Shown here in pieces: positions 13,001 through 22,002 of a stretch of 64,000 bases of DNA. The DNA is from Diorhabda sublineata. Lineage: Eukaryota; Arthropoda; Insecta; Coleoptera; Chrysomelidae. Where the stretch lies: NCBI RefSeq assembly GCF_026230105.1, contig NC_079485.1, positions 24,843,572 to 24,907,571 of the forward strand, in the 5' to 3' direction. The translations under genes and the position numbers were made by a program. Numbering within the stretch: position 1 is the stretch's first letter; the number at the start of each line of letters is the position of its first letter. The notes under the pieces were generated by a model. It ran no database searches and had not been told where the DNA came from. It saw only the letters and a list, made by a program, of their open reading frames with translations.

Positions 13001-16000
13001 GGAAGATAATGAAACTCTTGCCTTAGTTATGTGCCAATTAAAAAACATTAAAACAAAGAAGTTAAGAAGAAATGCTTTATCTGTGGCAAGATGGGACACT
13101 TTAAATTCGAGTGCAGAAATTCTGAGTGTAGATACCTTCATTCATGACTACTAATAAGAGCATTGCTTATTATAAAAGGTCTCCATTTATAGTAGACAGG
13201 TTAATTTTTTTAACTTTCACTCTCTTCAGAATTAGTGATGGGATATGCGTCCTTCTAAATGTTTCCCCATTTTTTGTGTATTCTCATATTTTTAGAAATG
13301 CCTAGACATCTAACAGTTAACAAACAAGAGCAAATAATAGTTGAGTGAGGGAAAACATCAGCAACTGACTGATGATTAATAAAATAATAGAGCCTGCTAA
13401 AACTACTCAAGTTCTGGAAATAATACTAAGAAAGTCGTCATGATATTTTGGTGGATGATGAGAAATATTAACTTTGATATTATCATCAATGACAAAATCT
13501 TCGTAGAACTATTAATAAAGCATAAATCAGAGTTCACACACTTGATAATATAAGACATGGCCATAGCTTTCAAACTGAAAATACAGAGACAGAATCAGAT
13601 CAGGTAAAAATATTAGGTAAATAATAATGTTAACTATAATGAACCAATCAATTGAGAATTGGTCTGAAAGTTGTAACATCAAAAATATTGAATAAGATTA
13701 AAATGGGATACGGATCTAGATAGAATTCATACTTTCTACCAATACATATAACTCAGACAAGAGATATGCCGAGACAAATCAACAAGTGAAGTCTATGAAC
13801 AAAATTCAGGAGAAGTTATATGTTCTTTTCAGTTTGTCTTTCAAAGTTGTCCCAATGATCAAAAAATGCCATATTTATATTGTGACCCAATGATTTTTCT
13901 ATGTTAACAAAATTCATTCAACTACATATCCAAGCATTTTCCCGTGACCTTGATAATGGTAAAACCTCCAATTTCTAAATGGTTTGCCAAAGATTAATTA
14001 ATTAATATAGTGGTTTATTAATTTCAAAATTTTTTGTTTACATATTGATCTTTACCAACTTGATATTAATTGTTAAGTTTACTGTTAGAATAAACTCAAA
14101 TATTTCACCAGATTGGATTTAGGAAGTTAACAGAATAACTTACTTACAATAAATCAAAAATCTGAAGCCATTATAGCACATATGAATTTTTAGATGTAAA
14201 GCAAGCGTTTGACAGAGTTTGGAATACCGATATTTCATACCTAAATGTAATAGAACTCCATATGTTTTTGGAATGAAAAGAAAATAGAGTTATTGGAACA
14301 CTCAATTACGCTGTCTGGTCTTGCAAGCCAACTAACTTTAGGAGACTCAAGGAACCGGACAATGTAATTGTCTGAGTGTTGGGGTAGATGTAGCAGCCCC
14401 CAGTTTTAATTTGAAAGGAAATTGAGAATTACTCTTACATTTCATGGGATTTTAATGCTAAATAAATACAATACAATTTCGAATAGTGTTGCGGATTGAG
14501 GACTCAAAATATTTTTGTTATAATGTACCATATGTTTTTAACCTTGCAAAAGATTAAATAAAAGAATGAAACGTTGGCATTTTAAAAAACTCTTGGACAG
14601 TTTTATTTTGAGTCCTCAAGCCATAACTCCATTCGAAATTATATATTGATAATGTTATGTCTAATACTTTTCCATACTTCAGTTATCATCGATAAATTGC
14701 CACAGTAATAGTGTCAGAGACAACATCGAATGTATAGTTCTTCCAATATCAATTGCAGAAGACTGTTAAGGGAGGATCAATCAATATTTTATAAATACGC
14801 ACGGCACTCATACCAAATTTAGAAATGAAAAATAATGTTTACTCCTCGTATAAAATTCGGCAAATATCTAACAAACCGTCAGTCCACGTGGACTCATCAT
14901 CTCCACTGTTTACTAATGAAAATATCGAATCTTAAACATAAATGCATTTCTATTGACCGAATCTATCGGTACACAATTTCTTAGAAATATTCCTGCCAAA
15001 TTTCTTCAAGTAAATAGAAATATGGCGTTTTTTAGACCATGCGGAACGGATGGCAATAACCGAATCGTCAAGGATAGTTCGATGACGACAAGATTATTTG
15101 CGTCAATTAAAAGACTACTGAAGGTCTAATAGACAAATAATTTATCTAGATGAAACATGATTTGACAGTTACGATGTAGTAAATTTTGGTTGGGTTGACA
15201 ATAGTAAAAATTGCTGTTTGAATGGGCCATGTTCTAAAGGGAAACGCATTAAAATAGTACACTTTGGAAACAAAGACGGTTTCCTGCATAATGCTTTATT
15301 AATATCTCCTAAAACAATTAAAAACTGTGCAGCTAATTATTATGAAGATAAGACAGCAGAATTATTTGGAAAGTGGTTCAATGAAAAGTTTTTACCTAAC
15401 ATTCCACTATAGTCAGTAATCGTTATTGACAATGCATCCTACCACTCGCGGCTACTCCTTAAGATAACGAATAGTAGTACTAACAAAGCCCAAATTTTAA
15501 CATATATGTCTGAAAAAAATATTGCTATTCCTGTAGGCGATCAAAAGACCTAACAAACAAAGAATTACTTACTGTTATTAAAAGTCTAAAGTTAGAGAAA
15601 ATTTATTATATTGACAAGCTGTATAAATAACAGAGTCTTAATCTTCTCAGTCTACCTCCTTATTATTGCATATTTAACCCTATGGGGTTAATATGGGCAA
15701 ACGTAAAATCAGAATTACGAAAATGTAATCAGTCTCCAGAACTGAGTAAATAGGTTGTAGAACTCGTAAAGAAAGTTCTAGCAACAGACTTCTAAAAGCT
15801 TTGGAAAAACTGTGTTTAACATGTTATCACCCTTTTTACAACCCATCATAATTCAATCAAATGAAGTTCAGACAATTCTGACTACCATGATTATTTATAA
15901 AAATACTTTGGAATCGAAATGTTTTTTTTTCTTTTGTTTTATTTTCAAAGAATTCAATTTCCTTTATGGTTTTGCAGAATAAAAAACGATTGGGGTACAA

Positions 16001-18141
16001 AAAGGGCTCAGTTCATGTCTGGCACCCTGTTTAAACCAAACGTCCTTACAGGTAGGTACAATTTACTCGTCTAATTTCGTTTAATAATGTAATATTAAGT
16101 TGTAGCAAGACTACAATTAACTGCATCTGTCTAAATAACGGCGTATAATGCCGTCCAATTTATGGATTGTCTGCAAGAGTTTTTATAATCTGCAATTGAT
16201 ATTGGAAGAACCATAACTATTCCCGAAGTCACTGATGAAAATAAACTTTTAAATTTTTCTAATTAATAAAAATGGATTTTTATGTAATGAACAGTCATTA
16301 TTTTATTGAACAAATTTGTGAGGCTTCATATATTCATTATGCCATATCTGACACCATACGTAATCTGTTCTTTTAAGCATTTAACTTGTTCAAAATAATT
16401 TCGATGTTTTACATTTGCCAGTCGTCCAGTGACGGCTTACATTTTTTTTTTAAATTTTAGCTTTCATGACTATCAAAATCTCAGATTTTTAAGAATGCAT
16501 CACATTTATCAATGCACTGTTGAAAAACGTGCAAAGTGTGAACTAATTAATTATTTTGAATATTGATAGATGATGTTAGTTTCTCTGAATAATAATTTTC
16601 ATAACTGCCTGCACATTTTATAAAAATAAGTGAAACAATTATATATTTAAATTAGAAATTTTTTTTCTACTTACTTTTGCTGTCGATAAGACGTAGAGAA
16701 AATCACCAGATGGAGATATAGTTGTATCTGGTAAAATTGGGTTCCCGTCATCAACAAAAACTTCCTCATATTCTGGTGGTTCCGGTCCAGATAACAAAAC
16801 TTTTTTGATTCTACCATCTGTAGTTCCAAGGAATGCCAATACGTGTCGTCCTGTTGATCCGGTTGTAACTGCTGATAAGGATATATTAGGGAATACAAGT
16901 GATGCAGTAGTTACCAAAGGTGTGAGACCACTGATTTTCAATCCAACTTCACAGAAGTTTGGAATATTACCAGCAGATCCGCTGCTAGGACATTTCCCAT
17001 CCAAAATAGGTCCAGATACATAGCCCATATTTCTATCTTTAACGCTGCCGTTGAAACACATATGGATATTTTCAATAAATTTCCCTTCTATGTCACGTAA
17101 GGGATAAAGACACAACGCCGAGTGATTTTGAGGTTCATTTGTTATACTTTTTGAGGGTCTGAAGATAGCTACCAAAACCGGAGAGCCTACGGTTATGCCT
17201 AAAGCCGAAGCGAGTTCTTCTTTGGCAAAAGCGATTTTTGCATCTTGTACTAGATTATATTTCGTATCTCCGTCTATACACTGTAACGTAACTTCTGTAT
17301 AGCTGTCATAATTTGGATCATTTATACAAGTTCTTGAAAGTCGTGAGACGTATCCCTGTTCCTCCTGTCCGGGCAAATGCGATTGTTTTTGAACAATAAC
17401 AAAGTAGGCGTATTCACTAGCATTAAAACCGTATACGTACTGTACAATAAAATGATCTCTGTATTTAACGTCAATACTTAACAGAGATTGTTTACTAAAT
17501 GTTAACTCCGCAATATCTAACGTCTCCAGATCACGACTAGCTATTGCTGGTACATCATGTCGAAAGTCTCCGTTGTTTGTAAACGTTGTCCCTACATAAA
17601 GAATATTCGAACGACCCCATAGATTGTATTTCTTAGGGCCTATATATGCATACGTAGATGCATTTGCATCGTTTGCAGCTATACTTATAGGAATAAACTG
17701 GGATTCTGCACTTATATTACTAAGTTTATATTTATAGCAAGCACCTTGGGACAAAGAACCGCAAGATATTAAGACTCTTGAGTCCGGTTCTATAAGTAAT
17801 ATTTTATTGTAATTATCCATTAAAGACAGGGGTATATTAGGGTCATTACATCCAGTAGCGTGGCAGGAAGGACTGTCGTTTTTGGGGCCGGTAGTCACCA
17901 CTTGTTCGAGGCGGAGATTTCCATCAAGTTGCAAAAGGCGATTCGTGCCGCCCACGAAGACTCTCTGAGTTTTTTGATCGATTGCCATATGCCAAAAGCG
18001 CTCAGGGAGATCATCGGGGCCAGGGTACTGCGCCAGCAGGATACCTGCAGAAGCGCGCCCCCACAGCCCCGCCAGTAGCAGCAGCCAAATGCCTGCCACG
18101 GTGCTGCCCACCGTTCCAACATGAACGATTTTTATCACCAT
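971..18141 (-). CDS. PlexB: Plexin-B semaphorin receptor, complete 13-exon gene
   Basis: Cell-surface receptor for semaphorins in axon guidance; the cytoplasmic part of plexins is a GTPase-activating protein for Rap-type small GTPases. Coding exons (minus strand, 5' to 3'): 16675-18141, 8898-8998, 6887-7385, 6571-6804, 5432-6475, 5045-5374, 4716-4986, 4073-4215, 3832-3965, 3372-3720, 2331-3206, 1383-1565, 971-1078. Together they are 5,739 nt (1,912 residues plus TGA), every intron is GT..AG, and all phases join. Order: signal peptide about 1-32, Sema to about 489, PSI1 about 495-540, PSI2 about 648-690, PSI3 about 801-846, IPT repeats about 848-1225, membrane helix about 1261-1284, split RasGAP with an RBD near 1525-1620. 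The GAP arginine pair (1452-1453, MLRRTES) and a second arginine (1760, LRFWVN) are present. Length fits the family. Plexin-B rather than A is judged from the cytoplasmic sequence; a tree would settle it. Confidence 0.9.
1383..1565 (-). CDS. PlexB: PlexB exon 12: C-terminal GAP helices
   Basis: Residues 1817-1877, phase 0. Reads DIPRYREMVSQFYNDV and FDTVAALKELYIYVTKYRE, the invariant end of plexin GAP domains. The open frame extends past both ends, but the acceptor ttttcag at 1566-1567 and donor gtgagt at 1377-1382 define the exon. Confidence 0.93.
2331..3206 (-). CDS. PlexB: PlexB exon 11: Rho-binding domain and second GAP half
   Basis: Residues 1525-1816. The ubiquitin-like RBD runs from TLHIVQDDLDEKIQCKVLD to the SLISRQND region; the GAP fold resumes near IYHLIKP and includes PLRFWVNFIKNPDFIFD with arginine 1760. 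A cysteine-rich insert (NCKQPCHNC, about 1629-1637) interrupts the linker between the two parts. Starts at ACA after ttcag, which is upstream of the first methionine-like codon; donor gtaatt. Confidence 0.93.
3372..3720 (-). CDS. PlexB: PlexB exon 10: RasGAP first arginine-finger segment
   Basis: Residues 1408-1524. Contains MGKMEYATDILKSLLLRL and the arginine pair in QLMLRRTESVVEKMLTNW (1452-1453) that corresponds to the catalytic arginines of plexin GAPs. It ends near the GAP/RBD border (SLSEERLLRENVEY). Donor gtaaga. Confidence 0.93.
3832..3965 (-). CDS. PlexB: PlexB exon 9: RasGAP domain
   Basis: Residues 1364-1407 plus two bases. Reads NYDTAMLQFEQLINNK and TFIDILESQKSFNIRN. The donor is gtaagt; the split codon AA|A restores lysine with exon 10 (NIRNKVNVASLL), which is the expected plexin sequence. 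Confidence 0.92.
4073..4215 (-). CDS. PlexB: PlexB exon 8: start of RasGAP domain
   Basis: Residues 1316-1363. FAELQTDMTDLTADLENSG and VFFPGVSDHPIL are highly conserved plexin cytoplasmic sequences at the N-terminal border of the GAP fold. The first two bases complete an alanine codon begun in exon 7. Donor gtaatt. A minor cryptic choice at the donor is unlikely because exon 9 continues in phase 0. Confidence 0.92.
4716..4986 (-). CDS. PlexB: PlexB exon 7: juxtamembrane, membrane helix, start of cytoplasmic coil
   Basis: Residues 1226-1315 plus one base. A single hydrophobic segment at about 1261-1284 (AIIMIAVGTILFILFFVAVL) is followed by the basic stop-transfer YRRKSTQAEREY and the start of the plexin juxtamembrane coiled segment (IQIQMDTLE). 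Acceptor tattttag, donor gtaagt. Confidence 0.92.
5045..5374 (-). CDS. PlexB: PlexB exon 6: fourth IPT repeat
   Basis: Residues 1116-1225, in phase 0 on both sides. Starts MKEPKLNLRIGFIMD and carries the membrane-proximal IPT stretch IKLYQGDRLVIEGENLN, ending in CVPPEHQPPGTDENGFK. Acceptor tcttttag, donor gtaaat. Confidence 0.9.
5432..6475 (-). CDS. PlexB: PlexB exon 5: PSI3 and IPT repeats 1-3
   Basis: Residues 768-1115, the longest internal exon. PSI3 cysteines lie at about 801-846. IPT/TIG repeats follow; each opens with a proline-glycine turn (KPLSGPIEGGTLVTIEGSN, FPSIGPQSGGTQLAITGQ, KPLNSFMSGGKMIFVHGTN). Near the end an R-x-x-R stretch (RRPRS, residues 1103-1107) resembles a furin-type site. 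The acceptor is ttttcag and the donor gtatgt after AAG. Confidence 0.93.
6571..6804 (-). CDS. PlexB: PlexB exon 4: extracellular plexin linker
   Basis: Residues 690-767, in phase 0 on both sides. Between PSI2 and PSI3; starts NPTRLNRHGFAFCPQF and contains FEVINLPEPSPVHTGFQC, typical of the plexin inter-PSI immunoglobulin-like region. Acceptor ttttctag, donor gtaagt. Confidence 0.9.
6887..7385 (-). CDS. PlexB: PlexB exon 3: end of PSI1, linker and PSI2
   Basis: Residues 523-689. The first base completes the arginine codon split with exon 2 and leads into CTVRSACQKA, the second half of PSI1. A plexin TIG-like linker follows (QCIDFEQVFPERIP, VPLSVRSSETNKDFVSRNF), then PSI2 cysteines (CGKHTTCGEC, CNWCVYENKC). 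The donor is gtaagt. Confidence 0.93.
7386..8007. other. PlexB intron 2, unremarkable part
   Basis: AT-rich intron sequence next to exon 3; no coding relic recognised. Apparent short ORFs here have no conserved motif. Confidence 0.4.
8008..8248. repeat. Small repeat: 106-bp tandem duplication with inverted end
   Basis: Two nearly identical copies start with catgatgtaaagacta at 8008 and 8114 (offset 106). The same 16 bases appear inverted, without mismatch, at 8233-8248. The unit is therefore bounded by inverted repeats and looks like a small MITE-like or foldback insertion in PlexB intron 2. No coding capacity. Confidence 0.6.
8311..8495. repeat. 185-bp dispersed repeat, copy 1
   Basis: Starts aaaatttgattctgat and ends cttttcactcggtga. 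A second copy of exactly the same length lies at 9590-9774 in the same orientation, with about eleven mismatches counted by eye. Copy 1 is in PlexB intron 2 and copy 2 in intron 1, so the PSI exon sits between them. The source family is unknown. Confidence 0.7.
8898..8998 (-). CDS. PlexB: PlexB exon 2: first PSI domain, N-terminal part
   Basis: Residues 490-522 plus two bases of codon 523. It reads VSKINVEHCSTYTNCSSC and then DPYCGWCSLEKR, the cysteine-rich PSI pattern that follows Sema in plexins. The acceptor is tttttcag and the donor gttagt. This 101-bp exon lies isolated between a 7.7-kb and a 1.5-kb intron, both carrying repeats. Confidence 0.9.
9590..9774. repeat. 185-bp dispersed repeat, copy 2
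   Basis: Direct copy of 8311-8495 (about 94% identical by eye, equal length). Its edges are abrupt relative to copy 1, as expected for insertions of one repeat family or for one duplicated segment. Confidence 0.7.
10061..11612 (+). pseudogene. P-element/THAP transposase relic in PlexB intron 1
   Basis: Opens at ATG 10061 with a THAP-like zinc-finger start (GGVYCAFRNSSS, LSFFRFPKDINR). A 64-bp intron-like gap (gtttgt at 10171 to gcag at 10234) rejoins NR|CK in the THAP frame. Later pieces match the P-element transposase core: RSYSDEFKQLCLSLYIVSPK, a CIDEMS segment, PKILVSDMGINFIQ with YVFDPSHLIQL at 11074-11330, and KLATQVLSATVAEGLNTY near 11480. Stops and frameshifts break it throughout and one THAP cysteine seems lost. 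It is opposite in strand to PlexB and probably dead. The end near 11612 abuts a putative Copia LTR. Confidence 0.75.
11612..12013 (+). mobile_element. Putative Copia LTR and primer-binding site
   Basis: Upstream of a Copia gag relic. It has a TATA-like start (taatatataaagaagcct near 11870), an AATAAA near 11992, and ends in CA before agttatgaattcag, which resembles the Copia primer-binding site position. The left end is a guess at the break in the P-element relic. Confidence 0.35.
12500..13160 (+). pseudogene. Copia-type gag relic with CCHC zinc knuckle
   Basis: Reading across frames gives WNVREFQIKVVLITKGLFEI, an AKNMWNKLENIF segment and finally CFICGKMGHFKFEC, the CCHC zinc knuckle of Copia Gag. 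There are in-frame stops and at least two frameshifts. No integrase or reverse transcriptase follows, so only the 5' part of the element remains. It lies in PlexB intron 1 on the opposite strand. Confidence 0.7.
13161..14184. other. PlexB intron 1, no supported feature
   Basis: AT-rich. A short MPRHLTVNKQEQIIVE stretch at 13297 vaguely recalls a transposase helix-turn-helix but is too little to call. Confidence 0.35.
14185..14226 (+). pseudogene. LINE reverse transcriptase scrap
   Basis: FLDVKQAFDRVWN matches the RT motif (F-x-D-hydrophobic-x-x-A-F-D-x-V-W) of non-LTR retrotransposons. No flanking RT motif could be read. Confidence 0.5.
14990..15865 (+). pseudogene. DDE transposase relic (IS630/Tc1-like clan)
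   Basis: Pieces in order: a first catalytic block IIYLDET, then GWVDNSKNCC, SKGKRIKIVHFGNKDGFLHN, ANYYEDKTAELFGKWFNEKF, the second aspartate block VIVIDNASYHSR, and LSLPPYYCIFNPMGLIWANV, which ends in the E-like block region. A 64-residue open stretch covers 15218-15412; stops disrupt both sides. The exact transposon family is not fixed. It lies in PlexB intron 1. Confidence 0.7.
15866..16660. other. PlexB intron 1 proximal part, nothing recognised
   Basis: AT-rich intron between the DDE relic and exon 1; no ORF or repeat supported. Confidence 0.4.
16675..18141 (-). CDS. PlexB: PlexB exon 1: signal peptide and Sema domain
   Basis: Residues 1-489. A hydrophobic core (GIWLLLLAGLWG) ends near residue 30, followed by the Sema beta-propeller with typical plexin stretches (VTTGPKNDSPSCH, SRLSRTCINDPNYDSYTEV). 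Going upstream in frame there is a TGA before any other ATG and after a splice acceptor, so the ATG at 18141 is the likely start. The donor is gtaagt, right after codon AAA (STAK). The exon is clearly more GC-rich than its surroundings at its 5' end. Confidence 0.93.
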
Positions 18142-18209
18142 GAAGACTTCAAGTGCATACTCCTGGAGCAGGAGAAGCCGTGCACCGCTTCACTTCTCCA
18201 GATCTTCAT
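18135..18209 (-). promoter_or_regulatory. Upstream ORF overlapping the PlexB start
   Basis: An ATG two bases after the leader splice acceptor opens a 24-codon ORF whose TGA lies just inside the main ORF (TTCATGGTGA holds both the main ATG and the uORF stop). An overlapping uORF usually lowers translation of the main frame unless it is skipped by leaky scanning. It exists only if the inferred acceptor is used. Confidence 0.5.
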
Positions 18210-18211
18210 CC
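18142..18211 (-). promoter_or_regulatory. PlexB 5' leader part with splice acceptor
   Basis: Immediately upstream of the acceptor tttattttag (AG at 18212-18213). An in-frame TGA sits between this acceptor and the main ATG, so the stretch is leader, not coding. The first leader exon and promoter must lie further up (higher coordinate); I could not place them. Confidence 0.6.
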
Positions 18212-19784
18212 CTAAAATAAAGAAATATATTATAAAAAAAAACGATATTTAATGTGAACTAAAATTAATCTTAATCTATTCAGTTATGACTTGACACCAA
18301 GGCTGTAAAAAAGACAAATTGAGAAGAATACCGTAATACGATTAACAAAAATGGTGACCTTAGGAAGAAACAGAAGAAATGAAGAGACAACACACACAAT
18401 TTACTACTTCAAAACTACAGCAGGTAGCTCAAATTGAGACACCTATTATACAACAAAAGAAAGTAAAAAGAACATATCACTTGAAATAAAAAGACTAAGA
18501 TGACTATGAAGTCATATTCCTAAGGACAAAAATATTATTAATCGGTATAGTCGTAGCATCAAAATAGCTCAACGAAATAAAAGATACTCAATTTAAAAAA
18601 AAATGTTTCCAAACTTTCCAGAACAGATGATTTCATTACAAAGTCAATAAAGAATATAAAAAAACTAAGATATCCGCACTGCCAATAAGGAAAAATGATT
18701 ATGAACCATGGGCTAAAAGTGTCAATATGCCCAAAAAAGGGATAGTTGTGTTTTTATCACATCTAATGTAATTATACGACTTTGATATTGGCCCAAATCA
18801 CTTGAAGCAGCATTGACAATAATAATGTATGTGTATATTAGGATATCATATCATATACCCCGCGACATATATGGATCTATTGTGTCCTCCTTTTTGCGGT
18901 GATACTGGGTATGCTCAGTGTCTATAGCTGATATATTAATCATACTCCTCTTAGAAATGGAGATGGCTAAGAATAATGATAAATCCAATAAGAGGCCAAC
19001 CAATGTCACATTACATTTGGATTTCGACAAGAACTTGTGTGATTCGATGAATCATTAATATGTCGTATGACATATTCGTTTACCAATTGTCTTATTTAAT
19101 TTACTGATTATTATAGAAAATATACTTAAGAGGTGATGGGCTTAAAAAATAAATAGTTATTAGTGTATCTTTGAGTACATTTTATTATCAATTTACCGTA
19201 CATACAAATAAACTTCGGAGATGGATAAACAAACTTTGAAGATCATTTTGTTTACCAAATAAAATAAGTTTATGCACATGGATTTAATTTGGAAATAAAC
19301 CTGTCGATTTGAAAATACCAAAAGATTAATAAATAAAAAGTTCTAGTGTCTTATTTTGATACTTTTCAAAGTGATGAAAATCAAATTAATAAAAGTTAAT
19401 AATATAGTCAGTAATCAATTACATTATCTGATTCGCGTTTCGATAACCAAGTTTTCGTCTTCAGACAAAGGTTTACCTTCAATTTCTTCAATAAATTTAT
19501 TTATTGCTTGAGCTTTTCTCTTATCGTTCTTGATAATAAATATTAATTTGGATAATCGTGTACAGGGATGGTTTTAGATTGTTTAATTTTCATTTTTAAT
19601 TCAATTCATAAGGTGTTTCCAGCTTTTCCGTCTTTTTTATTAACTTTAAAGTCGTTCCTTAAAAAGCTGGTGGCGTCCAATTTAATATAAATTGTTCACC
19701 CTATCTGAGTACCAATTATTTATACACAGACTCTTCTGGGAAACTATAACCAGAGTAGATCTGCTAAATATATCAGCCTAAGTA
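18212..19784. other. Upstream of PlexB, no gene recognised
   Basis: AT-rich. It may hold the first PlexB leader intron. No conserved coding segment seen on either strand. Confidence 0.4.
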
Positions 19785-20035
19785 AGAACAATTAAGAATA
19801 CTAACAGGAGTTCTATCGAGGCATTGTCGCCTCAATAGACACCTGAAGTCGCTAGATTTAGCAGATATTGTGACGTACAGGTTTTGTTGCACAAAGAACG
19901 AAACCTAGTGTGGAACACTAGGGATCTCTGGAAATTAGAGCAATCTCACATTCTAGACTTTTTAAAAGGAATGGGATTAACGGATCAGCTGTAAATACTG
20001 GGTTCTCCAGCATCGCAGCAAAAAAAGGGGGGTAC
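19785..20035 (+). mobile_element. LINE 3' end, R1/I-like family A
   Basis: Ends in the same tail as 63,900-63,995: tctagactttttaaaagga, then a DQL stop and ctgggttctccag. Upstream sequence matches the cysteine-containing C-terminus of ORF2, but with an internal deletion relative to that copy. 5' truncated, as LINE insertions usually are. Confidence 0.7.
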
Positions 20036-20197
20036 AACAGAATAGATCTTTTGGGTCACAGTGTATAAAAGATCCCATTAGATAGATAGATACATAGATA
20101 CAAAGCGATATGAAGTTTTTAATTATTGGAAACGAGTGAAAATTGCTAGGTGCATGATCGGTACTATAGTACGGATGATAGAATATCATGTTTGGCT

Positions 20198-20915
20198 AGT
20201 AAATAACGAGACTGGTTACGCAAAAGGGTTTTATTATAAAAATTATTCTACATTCGAAGGCTCCCCTTCAATATATTCCTCTTCCTTCGCCATACACTTT
20301 TCCATACGTTTTTTCCATTGATCGAAGGTGGTGGGAGCCTTTAGGAGCTCTGCCGTTTTTTTGCTTTACCGCTTCCATCGACTCAAACCGGGTCCCTTTC
20401 AAAACAGATATTTTTCTAAGGAAATCTGAGCAGACCCGTTGACGCAAGAGCTTTTGTTCAGAAGTCAGGCACCAGCTTCGCACAGACTTTTGTCATGTGT
20501 AATTTCTCGTGTAAAATTTTTTTAACCGTTTCTGCACTCACAATTTGGTTGATTTTGGTCACTGTTTCCGGAGTTGAAACAGTCACAGGGCGACCTGGGC
20601 GCTGGTCACTTTCAGTGCTCTCTCGGCCCTCACTAAAGCGCTTACACCATTCAAAAACATACGCACGAGATAGAGAATTGTCCCCATAGGCCTCTTACAA
20701 CAATTTATAGCACTCAGTCGGATTTTTTTTTTCAATTTAACGAGAAAGATTGATACGTTGCTCCTGTTTTTCGTCACACATAGTTTTCGATACGAGAAAA
20801 AAACACGTTCGTTTTAAACCGCTACTGCACAAATACTATAATAGTGACGGAAACGTGTTTTGGGACGTGCTTGGACAAGATATCTAGGTACCCACTAGTC
20901 GTTTTGTACCCCATC
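20198..20915 (-). mobile_element. mariner element with internal deletion
   Basis: On the minus strand the transposase starts MCDEKQEQRINLSR at 20780, then SEGREST, RPGRPVTVSTPETVTKINQ, LHEKLHMTKVCAKLVP and LRQRVCSDFL. It then jumps directly to the C-terminus (SVLKGTRFESMEAVKQK, INGKNVWKSV), so the whole catalytic DDD region is missing. Degenerate terminal inverted repeats can be aligned between about 20198 (agtaaataacgagactggtt) and about 20910. Non-autonomous remnant. Confidence 0.75.
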
Positions 20916-21094
20916 CGTCTAGGGCGCCCTCTAGGCGCGCAGTCTCATGATTTAATAGCCACACCTCGAACATGTCATTTTAATGACTTCAGTTCTTGAG
21001 CGCGGTTGGACGATCGAGATTCAGTAGTCTGTAAGCAACCAATCTTTTATGTAATTTGTAGTAGCTTAGTTTGTGTTGGACAATTAATCAATTA

Positions 21095-21440
21095 ATCTTG
21101 TGGAAAATTAACCTAAGACTACGGTATTGTGAAAAACAGGTTAATAACTATTCCGCCAGTCACAACGCTGATGCAACTACTCTTGTCTTTATCGTACACG
21201 TTAGTTCGACCACTTTTAAACTGAATAAAACATTTCCGGATGTGAGTTTCATTTATTACGTTGTTGCCGTACACACATTCGTTGATAAATTTCCATAATT
21301 TTGAAGTTTTTGCCAATAAAAACCGTATCATAGAAGACACTTCACAAATGGCGAAATTTTCAATTGCAGCGCAAATTTTAAAATTGAAGCAAACGTGATC
21401 ACCGCGCTTACCGGCCTTACTTTCTGATCAACCCTCGTAG
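21095..21440 (-). mobile_element. mariner 5' end fragment
   Basis: The right border reads, on the minus strand, ctacgagggttgatcagaaa, a mariner-like terminal repeat. 100 bp inside begins MSSMIRFLLAKTSKLWKFIN with QFKSGRTNVYDKDKSS, the N-terminal helix-turn-helix of mariner transposases. The catalytic part and the other end are missing. Confidence 0.6.
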
Positions 21441-22002
21441 CGTTTGGTTCCCAATTTTCCGGTTAGGTTAGGTTGAGACTTTACTATTGTCAAAATGGCT
21501 GAATTGTGACATTATAATCACTTCTTTGGATAGTACACTTCAATTTATAAATATATTTCAGATGATTCCAACTTAAACATTCAAAAATCTATTATGATAC
21601 CAAATTGTAAGGCATTAATTGTGTCGACTATCTTCTTTAACGGAGCCTATTCCAATAAAACGTTTTAGTGTTATGTTTACGACATAATGTACAAAATCGG
21701 TTAAATTTTCTACTACCATTTACCCCGCATTATTTAAGTAGAGCTATTGAATATTTCCTTATTTGCATATTAAACGGTCTTTCACAGATAAAGGCAGTTC
21801 TTAATATTGCAACATAGTATTTACTTAGCAACCCTAATAAATATGGGAATTAAGCGATAACAGACCCAGTTGGCAGTTTCTTATCAAAAATAGAAAAAAA
21901 AAATAAATCTATTAAATAATAAATTTATGGGTTGAAAAATTACGGTCCATATTAGCAAATATATCATTATTAATTCACAATAGAGCTTCTGTATTAAGGT
22001 TT

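Noticed and set aside
16805..18122. Other-frame and plus-strand ORFs of 70-75 codons in PlexB exon 1
   Set aside because: Shadows of the Sema-coding frame; no motif of their own.
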